DNA from: Stramonita haemastoma
Lineage: Eukaryota; Mollusca; Gastropoda; Neogastropoda; Muricidae
Reading direction: 5' to 3'
DNA: 64,000 bases
Assembly: GCA_030674155.1 (NCBI GenBank)
Contig: CM060344.1
Span: 29,794,188-29,858,187 of the forward strand
The notes beneath the pieces were generated by a model, which was not told where the DNA came from, ran no database searches, and worked only from the letters and a program-made list of their open reading frames with translations. A program made the translations under genes and the position numbers. This document shows, in pieces, positions 62,235-64,000 of the stretch (position 1 is its first letter; each line of letters starts with the position of its first letter).

Positions 62235-62639
62235 ATCAGGAAATAGTGGGTTGGATTTTGGACCTGACCAGGAAAAGAAGGATTAGATTTTCGACCTGAC
62301 CAGGAAATGGTGGGTTGCATTTTGGACCTGATCTGGAATAGGTGGATTAGATTTTGGCCTGACCATGGAGTGGTAGGTTGGATTTTGGACCTGATCATGA
62401 TATGGTGGTAAGGATTTTCGACCTTATCAGGAAAATATGGATCAGATTTTGGACCTGAACTGGAAATGGTGGGTTGCATTTAGGATTTGACCAGGGAATG
62501 TTGGGATTTTGAACCTGACCAGGAAAAGGTGGATCTGATTTTGGACCTGACCAAGAAGTGGTGGGTTTGATTTTGGACCTGACTAGGAAATGGTTGGCTT
62601 GATTTTGGAAATGACCAGGAATATGAAGGTTGATTTTTC
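62235..62639 (-). repeat. Satellite A array, inverted block right of Polinton
   Basis: Continuation in register of the inverted A block interrupted at 46373 ('aggaaatagtgggttggatt'). No gene is seen. Confidence 0.92.
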
Positions 62640-62725
62640 GACCTCAACAAAATATAGTAGGTTAGAGGTTTGAGTCAATGAGGAAAGGAGGTTTGGACTT
62701 TGGTTGTATCAGCAAAACTGTTTTG
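62640..62725 (-). repeat. B-to-A linker, inverted
   Basis: Reverse complement of the linker ('gtaggttagaggtttgagtc', 'cagcaaaactgttttggaaa'), in the order expected if the whole A-linker-B segment is inverted. Confidence 0.75.
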
Positions 62726-64000
62726 GAAACAAACACATTTTACTGTACATAATTTACTGTAAAACTTCACAATTTTTGTTTTACCATATTATAACACTCC
62801 AAAGCAGATTTCCAGTTACAATAACACCCAAAAAAAAGGCAAAGAAAAAGTGCAGCACTATACAGAAGATTACAGATTACAAAATGCATTTTCTGTACAC
62901 CTCAAATCAAACATTTTGCTATACCATAAGAAAAAGAAAGAAGGAAAACAAACAACAACAGCCTAACAAATATAGAATCATAACTGCACAAAGCACTTTT
63001 CACTCTCATAACACTCTCACGTTTATTAAACCGTAACACTATAAACACACATTTTACTATACGTATTTTACAACACAGCCACTGTACTTTAATACTTTAG
63101 TGTACCATGAAAGTATTATAACTGCACAAAACACACATGTCTCTACGTTTATTATAATGTAACGCTAACAACACGCATTTTACTAAACGTATTTTACTAT
63201 ACTGTAGCACAAACGCATTCCTCTGTACTTAAACACAATGAGATATAACACCATCAAAAAGAACCTATTGCACTATATAACCACGCAACACAGCAAACAC
63301 ATTTTACATTTTATATTACAACAAAACACATTTTACTCAATTGTGATACCATTATGCAGCACTACAAACGCCCACATTTTCCTGACTAAACAAAATGATG
63401 CGTTTTGTTGTCTTAAACGGGAAAATATGTTTTGTACAGTAAATGGATATTTTGTTGTGTTTCCTAGAACAGTGAAAACAGTTTGTGCTAAAGCATACTA
63501 AACAGTGTGTTTGTCTGTGGTATAGCAAAAGGTGTTTAATGGTGTAAAAGTGTTGTTACATTCCAGAAAATGTCGTTTTGTGCTGTTGTAGTAAAGTAAA
63601 ATGTGTTTTGTAGTGTGATGGGCAAGTAGATTGTCTTTTTGGAGTGTTATCCTACAGTAATGTACACCATAAAACATCATGTACTGTACAAAACATATTT
63701 TACCGATTAAAACATCAAAACGCATCATCATACTACAAAACACATTTGACTACAACCACTCTACAAAACACATTTGACTACACTTTGCTTTTACAGAAAA
63801 CCACACTATACAAAACACATTTCTCTGACCTATACCATGTTGTATTTTAACACATACAAAAGACATTCCACTTAACTGTAACACTACAAACATTTTCTGT
63901 ACTACAAACACATTTTCCACCAAAACACGCACATTTCTTAAAATATAGCTCCAAAGATCTTACATTTCAGTCCATTAAAACAGATCAAAACAGAGATTCC
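62726..64000. repeat. AT-rich repeat B, copy 5, mostly inverted
   Basis: Inverted B to about 63394, plus-strand B ('gatgcgttttgttgtcttaa') to about 63657, then inverted again to the window end. Two orientation switches lie within 300 bp. No gene is seen. The copy is cut by the window edge. Confidence 0.8.

Overview
This is a window of metazoan nuclear DNA, almost certainly from a marine invertebrate. It has no ordinary host gene. The evidence for a eukaryote is a tRNA-derived SINE with a 15-bp target-site duplication (TSD), non-LTR retrotransposon fragments, a TTAA-flanked piggyBac-type element, long satellite arrays, and a complete Polinton/Maverick with standard-code genes. The SINE body resembles, from memory, SINEs of cnidarians and lancelets. 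That is weak evidence and the species is not determined.

Layout of the host repeats. About 48 kb consists of two interdigitated repeat families. Family A is a 32-bp satellite (core 'ccaaaatccaacccacc' + 'atttcctggtcaggt') with diverged marker monomers recurring every 0.5-0.8 kb. Family B is an AT-rich block (motif 'acagtaaaatgtgttttgta') of about 2.5-3.4 kb with a fixed internal order of landmarks. They are joined by two constant junctions: a retroposon-like module C (A to C to B) and a ~70-bp linker (B to linker to A). The order B-linker-A-C recurs, so this is a macro-repeat. A flips orientation at ~44774, and everything to the right, including B, lies inverted. Long open frames inside A are by-products of a 32-bp period (three units = 32 codons) and are not annotated as genes.

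Later insertions into these repeats, each with an empty paralogous site in the same window: an inverted/truncated LINE (5543-6257), a 54-bp LINE tail (27007-27060), a SINE (28506-28783), a piggyBac-type non-autonomous element (32426-33581), and the Polinton.

The Polinton (46374-62229, 15,856 bp) has 200-bp terminal inverted repeats differing at one base and a 5-bp (or 6-bp) TSD inside an inverted A monomer. Genes from left to right: packaging ATPase (-, frameshifted), double-jelly-roll major capsid protein (-), coiled-coil/membrane protein (+, frameshifted), a 394-aa tail-anchored protein (-), penton-like minor capsid protein (+), 284-aa unknown (+), 202-aa membrane protein (+), protein-primed DNA polymerase B (+), 111-aa unknown (-), retroviral-type integrase (-), 135-aa and 76-aa membrane proteins (-), 182-, 130- and 65-aa proteins (+, overlapping), a repeat-rich noncoding kilobase, and a 303-aa right-end gene (-). 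Together they encode a virus-like life cycle: integration, protein-primed replication, capsid assembly and genome packaging. No adenovirus-type maturation protease was found.

The most striking observations are: (i) each TIR begins with an 84-bp imperfect palindrome able to form a hairpin terminus; (ii) the promoter region of the right-end gene holds a perfect, spacerless p53-family response element near CRE-like and CCAAT sites; (iii) near-identical TIRs coexist with two frameshifted genes; (iv) a palindrome-bearing 68-bp repeat and a 57-bp repeat occupy the right-end noncoding region; and (v) the host macro-repeat has a modular architecture.
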